Assembly: GCA_965153355.1 (NCBI GenBank)
Contig: OZ231126.1
Location: 49,228,001-49,292,000 of the forward strand
Length of the DNA stretch: 64,000 nucleotides
Reading direction: 5' to 3'
From: Flaccisagitta enflata
Lineage: Eukaryota > Chaetognatha > Sagittoidea > Aphragmophora
The position numbers and the translations under genes are program-made. Under the pieces are notes generated by a model. The model was not told the DNA's origin, did not search any database, and worked only from the letters and a program-made list of their open reading frames with translations. Of the stretch, positions 1 through 14,249 are shown piece after piece; the first letter of the stretch is position 1, and each line of letters starts with the position of its first letter.

Positions 1-114
1 TCATGTATGTCTTATCTCGATCATTTTTGTTCACTTGTTTTTCTATTTTCACTCATGTATGTTTTTCATTTTGATCTATTTTGATACCCTAAATGTTGGC
101 TTCGTAGGCACGCT

Positions 115-578
115 GTCTTAAGAGACTGATATTTGGAATATAGACTAATAAAAGGATGCTTTATTGCCCATGGGTGTTGGTTGCCATAGAAACACATTTC
201 TATGTATTCATGCTAAAGTAAACACATTTCTATGTATTCATGCTAAACTATCAACATTTTGAGAAATTTTTTGAGGGAACATTGTTTAAAATAAAATTTG
301 CTACTATTTATAACAGCTCTGTGATGCTCACTAGCAACCACCAAACAAACAATTTTCTTACAGAACATACTGTGGGAAAGCTATAGCAAATTTTATTAAA
401 AACAATGTTCTCTCAAAAAATTTCTCAAAATCTTGATACTTTGGCCTGAATTCATGAAAATGTGTTTTCATAGCAACCAACACCCATGGGCAATAAAGCA
501 TCCTTTTATTAGTTTATAATTCAAATATCTTCCTGTTTAGAAATCCCCCGTATATCCAAGTCTAGATAACATCTACTG
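115..578. mobile_element. TA-flanked foldback element, pogo/mariner-like, left end truncated (in HGD intron 5)
   Basis: Two arms match in inverted orientation: about 127..215 and 450..531 share TTTATTGCCCATGGGTGTTG and its complement, as well as the adjacent sequence. The right end finishes ...CTAGATAACATCTACTG followed by TA, matching the ends of the complete copies at 10211 and 55303. The corresponding left tip is not visible. No transposase frame is present, so it is non-autonomous. Confidence 0.7.
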
Positions 579-597
579 TAACTCGCTATAAAAAAAA

Positions 598-853
598 AAC
601 AAGGCCGGACACATGGCCAATAATTGGTCGCTTGTGGGTGGGCATTGGCAGTAATGTGGGTGGGTAGGGGCAGTAATGTGGGTGGGTAGGGGCTGTAATG
701 TGGCTGGGCTGTGGGCAGGGGCCAGGGGACGTGATGCTCAGATATCATCATTTCGTCTGATTTTGAATCATCCAAAATTTCACATGACGGACCTTCGGAC
801 CTTCTTACGTAGGGACACACTCTCTTATAGAATCGCTTAGTAAGCGACTAAAA
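598..853 (+). mobile_element. AACAAGGCC...hairpin repeat (HINE-like), diverged copy
   Basis: Starts AACAAGGCCGGACACATGGCC, has a short G-rich 'GTGGGTGGG' region, and ends in a stem-loop AATCGCTT-AGT-AAGCGACT (831..849) followed by AAAA. It has no gene. Same layout as about 20 other copies in the window: 5' tag, subterminal inverted repeat, tetranucleotide tract, terminal hairpin. It sits in HGD intron 5 immediately beside the preceding foldback element. Confidence 0.65.
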
Positions 854-1252
854 GCGCTTGCGCGGTGCCAGTGCACAAATGTTATTTTGGTCGATTTCGA
901 CCGCACAATGACAAAAATATTGTCAGTTGTGCCTGCCTACGCTTCCTTGTTAAACCGCAGAATTCATCCATGCATCATGCGGCTGCGAAAGATGATCTCA
1001 TTTTCTTTAACGACCTTATAGTCGGGCCAACTGAAACTCTGATCTGTACACAATGTATACCACGAGGTTGTCCGATTTCTCTGGGTTAACTTGACACAGA
1101 AGGTAATGAAAAAAAAAAAACACCAAAATGATAACGAAAACAAAATTAAGAAGTAAAATTTCTGATAACATAGAATGAGCGTTTTAAATGTCATTCACAC
1201 TTCGATTCAACCACCTTATTGACCTTAACATTTCAATATTGATTAAACAAAC

Positions 1253-4667
<3,415 letters not shown>

Positions 4668-5273
4668 GAGGAAAGGTTGGATATTGGATAAGTTGTATAA
4701 GTTGATGATCGTTTTTACCAGTCAGTATCGGTATGACAAGTCAAGGATCGCGCATGGTCCGCGGAACTTGATGCCCTGCTAGGATTGATCAAGTGATAAA
4801 GTGGAGTAAAAGCAGGACAGCGACCTCAAAGGGCTATAAAATTTTGCCCCTGTGCTCCTCAGGACATCGGCCCTTCGGGGCCGCTGCCCAAAAAAGATTC
4901 GAAGTCCGCGCTGTTTTGTTCGTTGTTAGAACCTCATTCATTGGCATGTGATTCAATTATGTGCGTCTGACTGAAGACTGAAATCGAGTTATCATCCTTC
5001 GAAGAGTAATACTTTTATCAACCAACAGCAACGGGGCTTAGCCTTAGGGTTAAAGCGTTACATCAGTGTTACGTCATTTTGCCACATCGAGCAGCTGCGC
5101 ACTTAACCATGAAAGATTGCGGTCGGTGGCAAATGTTTGACGTAAATCACAGACACAGTTGTAATTTGTCAAGGCGGTTGATCTCTCTGCCTATGTCAAA
5201 TTGAATGCCTAAAGGCTGTTTTTCTGTCTGTACGTCTAGCATGGTATGGTTTCTCTCACTGTGCCATTCTGTC
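4668..5273. other. region upstream of HGD
   Basis: No coding signal. It contains a fragment of the GGGGCCGCTGCCC inverted-end family at 4855..4897 and otherwise unique sequence. If the HGD start at 4667 is correct the promoter should be here, but I see no convincing TATA or initiator. Confidence 0.5.
4855..4897 (+). mobile_element. right-end fragment of GGGGCCGCTGCCC inverted-end family
   Basis: Reads CTCAGGACATCGGCCC then TTCGGGGCCGCTGCCCAAAA, matching the right ends of the complete copies at 57757..58400 and 41515..41860. No left partner is nearby. Confidence 0.7.
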
Positions 5274-5476
5274 TTTTTAGTCGCGTGCTACGCGACTCTT
5301 CACCCCGCCTTGTCGGTCCGTCGGTCGATCGGTCGGTCACACTTTACTTTTTTGATTTTTCGGTTTTTGGCCTCACTGCTCCGGTAATACGGATCAAGTG
5401 ACCTCAAATTATTTAGTCAAATATGGCCCCTGCCCACCCGCACGCGACTGGGGTAGCCGTGTATCCGGCCTTGTTT
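5274..5476 (-). mobile_element. HINE-like hairpin repeat
   Basis: Reverse-oriented copy. Hairpin AGTCGCGT-GCT-ACGCGACT (5279..5297), then (GTCC/GTCG)n, then the conserved GCCCACCCGCACGCGACT and ...GTATCCGGCCTTGTT. Full length or nearly so. Confidence 0.8.
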
Positions 5477-5496
5477 AGTTTCTCTTTGTCCTTTGT

Positions 5497-5502
<6 letters not shown>

Positions 5503-5587
<85 letters not shown>
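5503..5587 (+). repeat. (CT)n microsatellite
   Basis: About 42 CT units, 25 bp beyond the AACAAGGCC end of the preceding hairpin repeat. Confidence 0.97.
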
Positions 5588-5590
<3 letters not shown>

Positions 5591-5769
5591 CGGAATGTCT
5601 CTCTTTATCTCCTGTCTGCGTTTGTGTGAGGTGCGATATTTCGCAATGAGAAGAAGATAAACAATAGAAATCAGAATCTCGCTGATTCTGAGATTCGAGC
5701 TGATGTTGGGTGGCGTGGGGATTTTAAGACATGAAAGATGAAAAGAGATGAAAAAGAAGATCCTATCAC

Positions 5770-5965
5770 AACAAGGCCGGATACACGGCCACCAGTTGCG
5801 GACGGGTGGGCAGGGGTGTAAATGCAATTGTCCGCAATTAAAAATATTCTAAAACGCTTGTTTTTCCACTTTTCGACTCGTGCTGACGGACCAAAGGAAC
5901 GACGAAACGATGGACGGACGGACGGACAAAGCCTCTTATAGAGGTGCGTGTCCGCAACTGAAAAA
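5770..5965 (+). mobile_element. HINE-like hairpin repeat, GTTGCG variant
   Basis: Starts AACAAGGCCGGATACACGGCC; subterminal motif AGTTGCGGACGGGTGGGCAG; short GACG tract; hairpin GGTGCG-TGTC-CGCAAC at 5943..5958 followed by TGAAAAA. The subterminal motif and the hairpin both carry the TTGCG variant instead of TCGCG. Confidence 0.75.
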
Positions 5966-6001
5966 TGCTCTCTCAAAAATTTATTACTTTGCTCAAGAAA
6001 A

Positions 6002-6371
6002 AACAAGGCCAACACCTATAAGTCGCGTGCGAGATTTACAGGGTAAAAATGACTTAGAATGACTTAGAATGACTTAGAATGACTTAAAATGACTTAAAAT
6101 GTCCAAAAAGGACTTAAAATGACTAAAAAACCTAATGACCAAAAATGACCTAAAATAACTTAAAATGACTCGGAATCACTTAAAATGACTTAGAATGACT
6201 CAAAATAACTTAGAATAACTGTTAATGACTAAAAAAGACCTAAAATTACCTAAGAGTTGACGTTATATTACAAAAAAAGTAAAGTGTGACGGACCGACGA
6301 ACGGACCGACGGACCGACGGACCGACGGATGGACAAAGCGGGGTGTAGAGTCGCGTGCACGCGACTAAAAA
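6002..6371 (+). mobile_element. HINE-like hairpin repeat with internal 10-bp tandem array
   Basis: Starts AACAAGGCCAACACC; GTCGCGTGCGAG subterminal motif; about 20 degenerate copies of GACTTAAAAT (6050..6240); then (GACC/GACG)n, GGTGTAGAGTCGCG and hairpin GTCGCGTGCACGCGAC (6351..6366) plus TAAAAA. Another copy of this subfamily is at 27310. Confidence 0.8.
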
Positions 6372-6579
6372 GTTAAAACAGAAATTACAAGAGCGGAACC
6401 AATAAGGGCGATACGTGCATTCGTGCATTGTGGAATCAGCATTGTAGGTCCCTTAATGCCCGATATTGCGGGGTTCAATTGTACTAAAAGTATGAGCAGG
6501 TGTGCTTTTTATAGAGTAGCGGGTAGCGCCGCTACTCGGAAAGATATAGGCGCCTCTTGGAAGATCGAATTAGAAAAGG

Positions 6580-6632
6580 AAGAAGAAGGAGAAGAAGAAG
6601 AAGAAGAAGAAGAAGAAGAAGGAGAAGGAGAA
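6580..6632 (+). repeat. (GAA)n purine tract
   Basis: Imperfect GAA/GGA units; the Glu-rich and Ser-rich frames over it are spurious. Confidence 0.9.
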
Positions 6633-7225
6633 GGAGTAGAGGAAGAAGAAATATTGATAGTGAGGAGAAAGGTTGAAAAAAGGAAACAATTGGGAACTTC
6701 CTCCCAGGCATGCACCCTGTTTCACTTTCACCAGCTTCTCAGAACTTTCATCTTTGCACAACGCCAGTTTCTGGCCTTCTGGGCGGGATTGATCCCCCGC
6801 CATCTAAAAATGCCCCCAGAAGGTAATCCGGAAGGTTTATGATTTTCACTCTACAATGGCGAATCAGCGAAGAAGACACATGCCGTCGGTGAACTTTGAA
6901 ATTAAAAATTTCACTGAAATTGAGACTCAGAACAATCTTCATCAACTTTCTGTAATGTGATGCAATCTAAACGATCTTGGAAATCAAGGATTTTTATTTG
7001 GTAAATTAGAAATGCAACACACAACAGAGTCGGGTGTTGATGAATGTGAGACGACGTTACATTGTTATAAGTACTAAAAGAAGTCTTGCTACTGCATTAT
7101 GCAAATCAGCTGCTCATATCACTTTTGAGATATGGGGGACCAAGGTCATTTTGTCACTCTGGGGAGGGCAAATGAATATTCGTTTGGGCTGATTTTTGTC
7201 AGTGCGCGGAAACCAACTGGCTTGC

Positions 7226-7385
7226 TTTTTCAGTTGCGGACACGCAACTCCATAAGAGGCTTTGTCCATCCATCCGTTGGTCCATCTGTTGGTCCGTAAT
7301 CATCGAGTTTTTTGTATGTTTGTGTGTGTGGTATGGGGGTTGGGATGTGGATGGGCGTTGGTTGCCCTTGCCCATCCGTCCACAA
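7226..7385 (-). mobile_element. HINE-like hairpin repeat, GTTGCG variant, partial
   Basis: Hairpin AGTTGCG-GACA-CGCAACT (7232..7249), then CATAAGAGGCTTTGTCC and degenerate GTCC units. The AACAAGGCC end cannot be found with confidence. Similar to the copy at 29926. Confidence 0.65.
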
Positions 7386-7659
7386 TGACATTATGACCCC
7401 GCAACACTTGTCTAAGAACCGTTGTATATTGTCCAATATACGTGGAACAATTTCAGTTTTTGCCTCATTTTCTTTTTTAAATATTGACCTCAGCTCGGTT
7501 TGTTTCCTTGTTGAATATCCTGTAGCAAAAATGATTGAAGTAATAGAAAACTCATATTTTACCCCTAGCCTTTTTGACAAGACGATGACAGACGAGTCGG
7601 AATATTCCAAGGGAAAATATTAGCAACTCGGAAGGAAAGAAGAAAAAGCACGCCTGAGC

Positions 7660-8212
7660 ATTACGCTGAGGAGAATACACTTTTTTTCATGCAGGGACCA
7701 AGAGGAGGGCCCAGATCTTTTTATTTTGATGTAACTAATGTATTCTGAAAATTTCAGGACCATAGAGGTTCTTAACCATTCATCATATTGCACTTGAAAA
7801 ATGGCTTATCCTTAAGGGGGCCAAAATTTCAAAATCATTTTTCCTCAAATCTGATGCCAGATTCAGATTCCCTTAGAAATTATGTAGATATATTTTCTAT
7901 CTGCAAAATTTTGTTTTTAAGCTGAAAAAATAAACATAAAACCCAGTTTTTTAAAAACAGTTATTTTGGAGTTTTTTGACCCTCTTTAAAACAAATTTTT
8001 GAAAAAAAAAATAATTATCTTAGTATATGAGAGTCTTAATCGGCGTCGGTTGAAATGTTGAGCTACAGCGCAGAGATAAGCCATTTTCAAGTGCAGTGAT
8101 GGTATGGTTAGAACGTCTGAAATTTTCAGAATACATTAGTTACATCCAAATAAAAAAATCTGGGCCCTCCTCTTGGTCCCTGCATGAAAAAAAGTGTATT
8201 CTCCTCAGCGTA
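7660..8212. mobile_element. foldback element with ~150-bp inverted arms
   Basis: Left arm 7663..7815 (ACGCTGAGGAGAATACAC, then GACCAAGAGGAGGGCCCAG, then ACTTGAAAATGGCTTATC) is repeated in inverted orientation at about 8070..8212. The spacer is AT-rich and non-coding. Non-autonomous; superfamily not assigned. Confidence 0.7.
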
Positions 8213-8434
8213 CTGAGCATAAGGGGACCGCAGATGCTTATACCTACCAATAATCGCATCGACATCATGCATCACAGTGCAGCAGCAGCAACAACAACAA
8301 CAGCAGCAACACTCATTAAGAGTGAAAATGATGGTTTGCCTGCAACACTTTTTCCATAGAGCATCAATCTTTTTTTGAAGCCTTAGGAAGCGATACTGAA
8401 CAAAAATACTAGTACGGACTCTGCTAGTAAATAA

Positions 8435-8633
8435 AACAAGGCCGGATACACGGCTACCCTAGTCGCGTGCGGGTGGGCAGGAGCAGTGCTGGAGAAAGTC
8501 ACCTAGAGGCGTCTGGGCCAGGGCCGTATGCTCAATAGCTCAAAAGCGAAAAAAAGTAAAAAGGGGACCGACCAACCACGACCGGACCCGACACTGGCGG
8601 GTGTAGAGTCGCGGCAACGCACGCGACTAAAAA
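8435..8633 (+). mobile_element. HINE-like hairpin repeat
   Basis: Starts AACAAGGCCGGATACACGGC; CTAGTCGCGTGCGGGTGGGC; short GACC tract; then GTAGAGTCGCGGCAACGC and ACGCGACTAAAAA (hairpin loop enlarged, 8607..8628). Confidence 0.8.
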
Positions 8634-8771
8634 TAGCGACTCATTTGGGCATTTTGATCTGGAGTAACTACGCCGTGTGAACATGCAGTTATATTAGCTT
8701 ATACATGTGCCAGAATACAGAGTTAACACTCACAGCACAGCATAAATCCACAGAAGGCCATGGTTTAAAAA

Positions 8772-10083
8772 ACTATCTTGTCCCTGAATACCTCTAAAGA
8801 AAAATCAGAAATACCCATTTTCTATTATTTTTAATAAGTGTGGGCTACTTAGAAATAAAAACAAAAAAATTCTTCGAAATTTTGGATTTTGCTATTTTAG
8901 GTAAAAAACACCGTATTTTTGCATTTTTATATAAATCCAAGTGAAAATGTTAATTATGCCCCTGTGAGCCATGGAATTGGTGGCGTAGATGAAACCACAC
9001 TGGCTGACATTCATAGTAAGCTGGTTTGAAGCGATTTTGGTTGATAACAAAAATCGCGAAAAAAGAGTAAAGTTATTTTTTTTGGGTATTCTGTTTTCTT
9101 TACTTGAACTATTTGGAAATATTAGTTGTGCCACTGTGAGACATGGAATTGATAGGCATAGTTGAAACACACTAGCTGGTATGCAAAGCAACTAGTTTGA
9201 AGCATTTTTGATTCGTTATTAGCTAGAAAATCAATAAAGTCACAAAAATAACTATTTTTTTGCATTTTTTTATTTTTAACTTTGAAAAAACTTTAAAAAT
9301 GCTATCAATTTTTGTGAAAATATCAAAGAGCCCTCTTGACAAGGTTTCATTTTCATTATTTCCAGTAAATAGAGCTCATATCCTATACAAAAATGTAAAA
9401 AAAACCTGATGCAATATTGCTTTTTACTCCCAGTCTTCTTCATGAGAAAGCAGTGGTCTTTCTGCTCTTTTTCCAAGCTGATTTTGGGAGGCAGTGCCGT
9501 GGCTTCATGCCATGCTGTTATCTCTTTACCCTGGATTCTAATTTACCCGTTTCTATGACTTACAGAGGCATTTCTAAGATTTGCAAGGCTAGAAATAAAA
9601 AAATGTTTTTTTTTTGGGTGACTTTGCTGGCCATCTTCCAAACTGGTGCTTGCATATACCATTAGTCACCCCAACATTACCTACGGTCCATGTCTCACAG
9701 TGGCGCAGCTAGCATTTTCTATTGGTTAAAAGTAAAAAAATCTTAAAAATGCAAAAAAATAGCTTTTTTGGCTCTTTTTTTGTGATTTTTAAGATGTTAG
9801 TGAACCAAAAATGCTTCAAACTCGTTACAATGCATGTCAGCTAGTGTGTTTAATCTATGCCTACCAATTCCATGGCTCACAGAAGCATGCTTAACATTTC
9901 TGCTGATTCGGAAAAATACAAAATAGTGTTTTTTTGCCTAAAAATGGCAAAAAATCCGAAAATTTCAAACGTATTTTTTTGTTTTTTATTTTTTCGAGTA
10001 GCCCACATGTTACTTGAGTGAAAACACATAGGCAGAAAAAATGGGTATTTCGATTTTCTTTAGGAGGGTATCTAGGGATGGGT
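8772..10083. mobile_element. 1.3-kb foldback element with paired subrepeats
   Basis: Left arm from about 8772 (CCTGAATACCTCTAAAGAAA, then GGGCTACTT, then GAGCCATGGAATTGG) is mirrored by the right arm ending near 10083 (CCAATTCCATGGCTC, AGTAGCCCAC, CTTTAGGAGGGTATC). Each arm contains the ATGGAATTG block twice (8970 and 9143; complement near 9690 and 9869). AT-rich spacer with no transposase-like frame. Confidence 0.7.
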
Positions 10084-10210
10084 GTATCATCATTTTTTCA
10101 TGGAAACTATTGGTGGAGTCTTAGTCCAAATCTTCCACGCGTTTCTGATACACGCGTTTCTGATACACTCGTTTCATTTCAAAAGAAGGTCATTTTCTGT
10201 TCTGAAGTTA

Positions 10211-10748
10211 CAGTAGATCTCGTCTTGACTTGAGATAACGGGGGCATGCATTTTAGGAAACCGAATGAAGCCAAGGGATTGATATTTGGAATATAGCCTT
10301 ATAAAATGTTTTATTGTCTATGATAGTTGGTTGCCATAGAAACACATTTCAAGTTTTCGCGCTAAAAAATCAATATTTTGAAAATTTTTGAGGGAACATT
10401 GTTTGAAATTAAACATGCCACAACTTTCCAACAGTATGTTCTGTAAGAATGTCACTTGTTTAATAGTTGGTAGGATTTTTAACATATGGATACGCTCCAT
10501 AGCATATTGTGGTGCATATTGTAGGAAAGTTGTAGCAGATTTGATTTCAAGCCATGTTCCCTAAAAAAATCTCTCAAAATATTGATATTTAAGTAGGAAT
10601 ACATGAAAATATGTTTCCATGACAACCGAGTATCATGGAGAATAAATCATTTTTTTATAAATTTAAATTTCAAATATCAGCCCCTTAGCTTCATTTGTTC
10701 TTCCATAATGCTTGCCCCCGTTATCTCAAGTCTAGACGAGATCCACTG
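10211..10748. mobile_element. TA-flanked pogo/mariner-like foldback element, complete
   Basis: TA-CAGTAGATCTCGTCTTGAC at the left and GTCTAGACGAGATCCACTG-TA at the right: TIRs of about 33 bp ending in GATAACGGGGGC, bounded by TA. Long internal arms share GACTGATATTTGG-like sequence with the copy at 115..578. No transposase, therefore non-autonomous. CAGT...ACTG with TA is typical of the Tc1/mariner-pogo group. Confidence 0.8.
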
Positions 10749-10824
10749 TACATGTATACAAAAGAGCTGCAAAAGCTAATATCATCGATGTTATCCATCA
10801 ATGTATCTATGTGCCTCTGTTTAC

Positions 10825-10893
10825 CGGCGGAAATGACGTTTCCGTTGGCGAAGTCCATCATCGCGATTTCCACCTTTATGTCGCGTCCGCTTC
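10825..10893 (-). CDS. candidate single coding exon, unknown protein
   Basis: A 69-nt symmetric exon candidate: acceptor TGACTAAAAG, donor CCG|GTAAAC, encoding SGRDIKVEIAMMDFANGNV plus three residues. GC-rich codons in an AT-rich background and an amphipathic beta/alpha-like pattern suggest coding. It is only 77 bp from a transposable element. No family recognised and no partner exon found, so this is a weak call. Confidence 0.25.
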
Positions 10894-11046
10894 CTTTTAG
10901 TCAATGTGATCTCGCTTTTTGTTTTTGTCTCCTTTGATTACATAAAAATAAGAAAAGTCATTGGTGTGATCATAGATGTGACGACCTCCATGAAAGTGAT
11001 GACCAGATTATTTTCGATGCTATTCTTATTTACTAAAACATAACAC

Positions 11047-11049
<3 letters not shown>

Positions 11050-11095
<46 letters not shown>

Positions 11096-11135
11096 TTTTC
11101 GCCCTCTGAGTCACGAGTTCGAATCCCGCATTGGA
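11050..11135 (+). repeat. (GA)n followed by tRNA-like B-box relic
   Basis: (GA)n at 11050..11094, then GAGTCACGAGTTCGAATCCC (11107..11126), which resembles a pol III B box (GGTTCGAATCC) with a partly paired T-arm. No intact cloverleaf; probably a SINE or tRNA remnant. Confidence 0.4.
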
Positions 11136-11565
11136 TGGGTCTTTTCATCAAAAGTTGGAATCCTCAACCCGAACCATGCGATTGGGCATTTGTTGGGGTT
11201 GCCTGTAGAGTTTCAGTTAATAGTATAGCTAGCTGAGGGAGGATTGGAAGGGTGGCAGGAGTAGTACCAATGGATCTGGACAGGGGGACCGTGCATGGTG
11301 CATCTGCGTAACTGTCATACTTGGCAGGCCGAACGTCCCTTTCCATACGATAGGGGAAATCTCCACTTTTCGGAGTGGCAGTTAAAACAACTTCGATTGA
11401 ATAAATGGCCGGAAGCAAGTGTATCTAATGAAACGCGCAAACGCTATTCCTTTGTATACACATTCGCTGAAGTATGGGCTCGTAAAACAAGAATAAGACT
11501 CGCACTAAATGCGCATCAGTCATACCCCCTTCAATCGAAAACGATGGAATGTAAAGTCTTTGGGT

Positions 11566-11658
11566 GGAATGTGACGTCCTTTGATGGAATGTGACGTCCT
11601 TTGATGGAATTTGAAGTCCTTTGATGGAATGTGACGTCCTTTGATGGAAATTGACGTC
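11566..11658 (+). repeat. 21-bp minisatellite, ~4.5 copies
   Basis: Unit GTGACGTCCTTTGATGGAAT plus one base; slightly diverged copies. Each carries TGACGTC or a one-base variant. It stays open in one minus-strand frame because the period is a multiple of three. Confidence 0.9.
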
Positions 11659-11756
11659 CTTGCGATGCGGTGAAATCAGGACCAAATAGAAGTCACATTC
11701 ACTTGATGTCGAGAAAGGAGAGAACGAAGCACCCAGAGGTCATCCAACTGTGTCGC

Positions 11757-11863
<107 letters not shown>

Positions 11864-12203
11864 GATCCGTAAGCAAATACAACCACGGAATGTGTTTACT
11901 ATGATTATACGCGTAGTACAAGAACAATATGTGCCACGTTTGTTCATAGGACTTGACAGGTGTCGGTCCTCATAACAGCTTGGTCTGTGTCTTTTTTTTC
12001 TCATCTTCGGCATTTCTACCGCACCGATTGTCAGTTTTTGCGTCGTTTGAGACTAAGAATTGTCATTCTGTTTTCACAACTTACACCTTTTTTCTCCTTT
12101 CCCTACATTCCTTATTTTGACATCTGACGTCAAAGCACGTCAACCGTGTGCAGCGGAACAAAACAAAAGTCGTAACTAAAGTTCATGCTTAGTGAATGGT
12201 GCA

Positions 12204-13016
12204 CAGGGACGGCCGGGCCCCCCCGGGCCCCCCCTAACCCCCCTACCCCCCCCTAACACACCCCCCTACCCCCCCCTTATCAACCCCCCCCCATCCCTAC
12301 AAAAGTGAAATTTATCATATTTAACCAATACAGGCTGTACATAAAAAAGACCAAGTTAATCTATAATAGAAATTAAATCAAAATCAATGTGCCTCTTTTC
12401 CAATCTGAATAAGGGGGGTCAGAATTGGTCAGCCCTTCTAATGGGAAAAAATATGGCTCTAATTTTCAACCAATACAGGCTTTACATAAAAAAGACTAAG
12501 TAAATCAATAATAAAAATCAAATCAAAATCAATGTGCCTCTTTTCCAATCTGAACAGGGGGGGGGGTCTGAATTAGTCATTAAAAAAATACAGCTCTCAT
12601 TTAAAGATACACTCAATTATTCAAATAGGATCATGATAACTTCACTTTGAAATTATTTGTCACCTTTACAAGGGCCTACATTTAACTGAAATATGAGTTC
12701 AATTGAAAGTTATATGTACTAAATCTTTGAAAAGGTTGGTATTCGAAGGCTTCGAGGCTTTATCGATATGTTGATTTGATCTCAATGGAGCCCCCACTTG
12801 ACTTCTTAAGTCCAAACATGATCTAATCTGATTTTTTTTCTTTTTTATTTCTCCTCTTTTTTCTTTTTTTTTCTTTATTTTTTTTTTTTTTTTTTTTTTC
12901 TTTTTTTTTTCTTTTTCTTTCTTCTTTTTTCCCCTACCTCAGGTGCCCTCCCGGGCCCCCCCAGGGCCCGGGCCCCCCTTCTCAGAGGGGGTTGGACCCC
13001 CCTCTCGCCGGCCCTG
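12204..13016. mobile_element. non-autonomous hAT-type element with 8-bp target duplication
   Basis: Flanked by the exact 8-bp direct repeat ATGGTGCA (12196..12203 and 13017..13024). Ends CAGGGACGGCCGG and CCGGCCCTG are imperfect inverted complements beginning CAGGG, a hAT signature. The subterminal regions are extreme C/G homopolymer mixtures. The interior holds a direct duplication of about 145 bp (AACCAATACAGGCT at 12323 and 12468, each followed by CAATGTGCCTCTTTTCCAAT) and a T/C-rich stretch (12830..12935). No coding region. Confidence 0.85.
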
Positions 13017-13082
13017 ATGGTGCACTACTCAGTCTACTGTCTGACAGCCAATCTAAGGTAAGAATGACGTTATTCTGAGTTT

Positions 13083-13239
13083 TTTTTTTAGTCGCGTGCA
13101 CGCGACTCTATGACCCACTCTGTCCGTCTGTCGGTCCGTCCGTCCGTCCGTCTGTCGGTCGGTCCCACTTAGCTTTTTTAGCTTTTTCGCCGCTCCTGCC
13201 CACCCGCACGCGACTTCGGCTCGTGTATACGGCCTTGTT
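13083..13239 (-). mobile_element. HINE-like hairpin repeat, short copy
   Basis: Hairpin AGTCGCGTGCACGCGACT (13090..13107), GTCC/GTCG/GTCT tract, then GCCCACCCGCACGCGACT and ...GTATACGGCCTTGTT. All diagnostic parts within 157 bp. Confidence 0.8.
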
Positions 13240-13329
13240 TTTTTTGCAGTTTTGCTGATTTCATACGTGTACAATACACTAACAATCGAGAAAGAAATCT
13301 TTCCTGGAGCGCTTTTTGTAAAAAATCGA

Positions 13330-13650
13330 TTTTTAGATGCGTCCGTCAGGAACGCATCTCTATAAGAGGGTCTGTCCGTCGGTCCGTCCGTCGGTTCGTC
13401 CGTCGGTCCGTCCGTCCGTCGGTCCGTCCGTCCGTAACGCCTGTGCAAAAACCGCGTTTCTCGGCTGACATAGGCCACGGTGAGATCCTGTACTGAATCT
13501 AATGATCAACAAACGTGTTTTGAGAGCCTTCACTTTTCTGTCGCTTCATCTGTCTGTCCATCGTTATCTCCATACATCTCACATATCTACTCAATACACG
13601 CAGAGACACAATCCGGACGCATCGTTGCCCGGTCGGGCTTGTTCACCTAC
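13330..13650 (-). mobile_element. long hairpin repeat, ATGCGT variant, with dispersed extension
   Basis: Hairpin AGATGCGT-CCGTCAGGA-ACGCATCT (13335..13359), CTATAAGAGGGTCTGTCC and (GTCC/GTCG)n, then about 200 bp (GGCCACGGTGAGATCC, TTTTGAGAGCC, CCCGGTCGGGCTTGTTCA) that recur inverted at 59380..59690. The extension marks a longer member of the family. Confidence 0.65.
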
Positions 13651-13675
13651 AGGAGAGATGACTCATTTTTTTATT

Positions 13676-13875
13676 CCATATTGTTATTCTATGCAAAATT
13701 TCCTTTCATTTGATAGGTCACACTATATAGTTCAATACAGAAATTAAGTTTTCATATTTTCAGCCACTTACTTTTTTGTAATGGTGACTCAAAAAATGAA
13801 ATTTTAAATTCTTTGCAAAAGTATAGAGTGCGACCTATCAAATAAAAGGGAATTTTGCCAAGATTAACAATATGG
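13676..13875. repeat. inverted repeat of the 'GATAGGTCGCACTATA' family
   Basis: Left arm TTTGATAGGTCACACTATAT and right arm GTGCGACCTATCAAATAAAA pair over about 55 bp, including the outer CCATATTGTTA / TAACAATATGG ends. Related copies lie at 14250..15045 and 44160..44690. Confidence 0.7.
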
Positions 13876-14130
13876 AATCATGAATTGAGTCAACACACCC
13901 CAGTCGAATCTGCATTGAAAATGGGTCTAATTTTTTCTGATTTTGAGAATTACACGTACTCAAAAAGCGCACCAGGAAATATTTCCCTCTCGATTGTTCC
14001 TATATTGTACACGTATGAAAAAAACCAGAGCAATGTCATTCTTACCCTGGATCGGCTGTCAGACAGTAGTGGGTGGTCCACCATTAAAAAAGAAATCTTG
14101 AAAGAGTATGGGTCCGCGACTGGGGTCATA

Positions 14131-14222
14131 CGGCGTTGTCCAACGGCGTTGTCCAACGGCGTTGTCCAACGGCGTTGTCCAACGGCGTTGTCCAACGGCG
14201 TTGTCTAACAGCATTATCTAAC
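14131..14222 (+). repeat. 13-bp tandem repeat, ~7 copies
   Basis: Unit GGCGTTGTCCAAC, the first five copies near-perfect and the last two diverged (GGCGTTGTCTAAC, AGCATTATCTAAC). Confidence 0.95.
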
Positions 14223-14249
14223 AATAGGTTTTTAAAATCAACAATATAA

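Noticed and set aside
598-853. Hairpin family as tRNA-derived SINE
   Set aside because: No A or B box is visible in any copy and no poly-A tail beyond TAAAA; the subterminal inverted repeat and terminal hairpin fit a rolling-circle-type element better.
1-1252. Further HGD exons to the left of 1253
   Set aside because: I looked for the expected continuation of the family on the minus strand and found only repeats and AT-rich DNA; the next exon is presumably outside the window.
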